Positions 5,411 to 5,978 of a DNA stretch of 5,978 bases are shown here, piece by piece. Both the position numbers and the translations under genes were made by a program. This DNA is from Lonsdalea britannica (lineage in GTDB: Bacteria > Pseudomonadota > Gammaproteobacteria > Enterobacterales > Enterobacteriaceae), in contig NZ_CAMKXG010000220.1 of assembly GCF_946477055.1 (NCBI RefSeq), positions 1 to 5,978 on the forward strand. Reading direction: 5' to 3'. Each line of letters starts with the position of its first letter. The stretch's first letter is position 1. The notes under the pieces were generated by a model. The model did not search any database. It saw only the letters and a program-made list of their open reading frames with translations, and had not been told where the DNA came from.

Positions 5411-5978
5411 ACGTTCCCCCTGTGGCGCAGAATGATACTCAGGAAGAAAGGCACGCCGACCAACGAGGTGACGATACCGACGGGAATGATGACGCCCGGC
5501 AGCAGATTTTTGGACACCACGGAGGCGAGTGACAGCACCAGCGCACCGGTTAACGCGCTCGCCGGCAGATAAAAGCGGTGATCTTCGCCGAAGATCAGTC
5601 GAGCGATGTGCGGCGCCACCAGGCCGATAAAACCGATCGGGCCGACGAAAGCGACCGACAGCGCGGACAATATGCTGATGCGCAGCAGCGTCGCCAGCCG
5701 CAGTCGGCGCACGTTGATGCCGAAGCTGATCGCCCGGTCTTCGCCCAAACGCAACGCCGTCAGTTTCCATGCGTTCATCATGGAGAGCGGCATCACGACA
5801 GCCAACACCAGCAGCAGAACACCCAGTTTCTCCCACGATGCGCGGGCCAGGCTGCCCATCGTCCAGAAGACTAGCCCCTGTAGCGTGTCTTCGTTGGCGA
5901 CGAACTGGAGCATGGAGACCAGTGCGTTGAAGGTGAAGACGAGCGCGATGCCGAAGAGCACGACGCCTGACGTGGCGA
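5407..5978 (-). CDS. FecCD-type ABC importer permease, C-terminal part
   Basis: Partial gene: 189 codons plus stop are visible and the N-terminal part lies beyond the right edge of the window. The family is usually about 320-350 aa, so a little over half is present. Apparent start codons inside this stretch (such as the GTG at 5961) are internal, since the frame continues in-family (ATSGVVLFGIAL) to the edge. Conserved FecCD features are VFWTMGSL, the coupling-helix region LGEDRAISFGIN, and GPIGFIGLVAPHIAR (residues 112-126 of the visible part) followed by GEDHR. Several transmembrane segments alternate with short loops and the protein ends RHRGNV. It passes ferric siderophore, haem or vitamin B12 across the inner membrane with the ATPase that follows; substrate not determinable. 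The stop TGA (5409-5407) overlaps the ATPase start by 4 bp. Confidence 0.92.
   Translation of the reverse strand, partial: ATSGVVLFGIALVFTFNALVSMLQFVANEDTLQGLVFWTMGSLARASWEKLGVLLLVLAVVMPLSMMNAWKLTALRLGEDRAISFGINVRRLRLATLLRISILSALSVAFVGPIGFIGLVAPHIARLIFGEDHRFYLPASALTGALVLSLASVVSKNLLPGVIIPVGIVTSLVGVPFFLSIILRHRGNV
5579..5597. repeat. 19-bp palindrome inside the permease gene
   Basis: TGATCTTCGCCGAAGATCA has perfect 9-bp arms around a single central base. It lies within the codons for LIFGEDHR, a conserved stretch of FecCD permeases, so protein constraint may explain it. A regulatory role is not supported by anything else seen here. Confidence 0.5.

Noticed and set aside
5411..5836. 142-codon N-terminal extension of the ABC ATPase gene
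   Set aside because: It only reads the permease gene in another frame. The true start at 5410 has a ribosome binding site, overlaps the permease stop as ATGA and gives a normal family length.

Overview
The window looks like a chromosomal segment of a gamma-proteobacterium in the order Enterobacterales. GlyA and the HcaT-like transporter can be aligned by eye, from memory, almost end to end with their Escherichia coli counterparts. The gene order after glyA differs from E. coli, and base composition is fairly GC-rich. A soft-rot or plant-associated enterobacterium (Dickeya/Pectobacterium/Brenneria type) is a reasonable guess from gene order, but this is inference.

Layout. Bases 1-262 are the glyA control region, with a PurR-type operator, a weak MetR-like half match, a promoter -10 element and a strong ribosome binding site. 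They also hold two hairpins followed by T-runs on the minus strand. glyA (263-1516, serine hydroxymethyltransferase) is complete and ends in a small hairpin plus a strong intrinsic terminator (1551-1580). A rightward gene set follows: an hcaT-like MFS permease (1649-2818), a periplasmic DUF1007 protein (2831-3496) and a NicO-family metal permease (3487-4533). The last two match the ZevA/ZevB pair described as a zinc system in Haemophilus influenzae. The three genes are separated by 12 bp and by a 10-bp overlap, so they probably form one operon. The convergent strand carries a FecCD-type ABC importer: its ATPase (5410-4613) and the C-terminal part of its permease (5978-5407, cut by the window edge), joined by an ATGA stop/start overlap. 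A hairpin at 4586-4605 separates the two convergent units and best serves the minus-strand one.

How the genes work together. glyA is a one-carbon metabolism housekeeping gene insulated by its own terminator. The rest is envelope transport: the ZevA/ZevB pair is predicted to bind a divalent metal (zinc or nickel/cobalt) in the periplasm and move it across the inner membrane. The ABC proteins are predicted to import an iron chelate, haem or cobalamin. The substrate-binding protein is not in view, so the substrate cannot be named. The link between hcaT and the metal pair is positional only.

I see no CRISPR array, insertion sequence, phage gene or tRNA. Nothing here is clearly a new system. The most interesting points are the predicted N-terminal histidine and competing lipobox in the ZevA-like protein, its apparent operon with hcaT, and the structured non-coding segments at 72-114 and 1586-1634.
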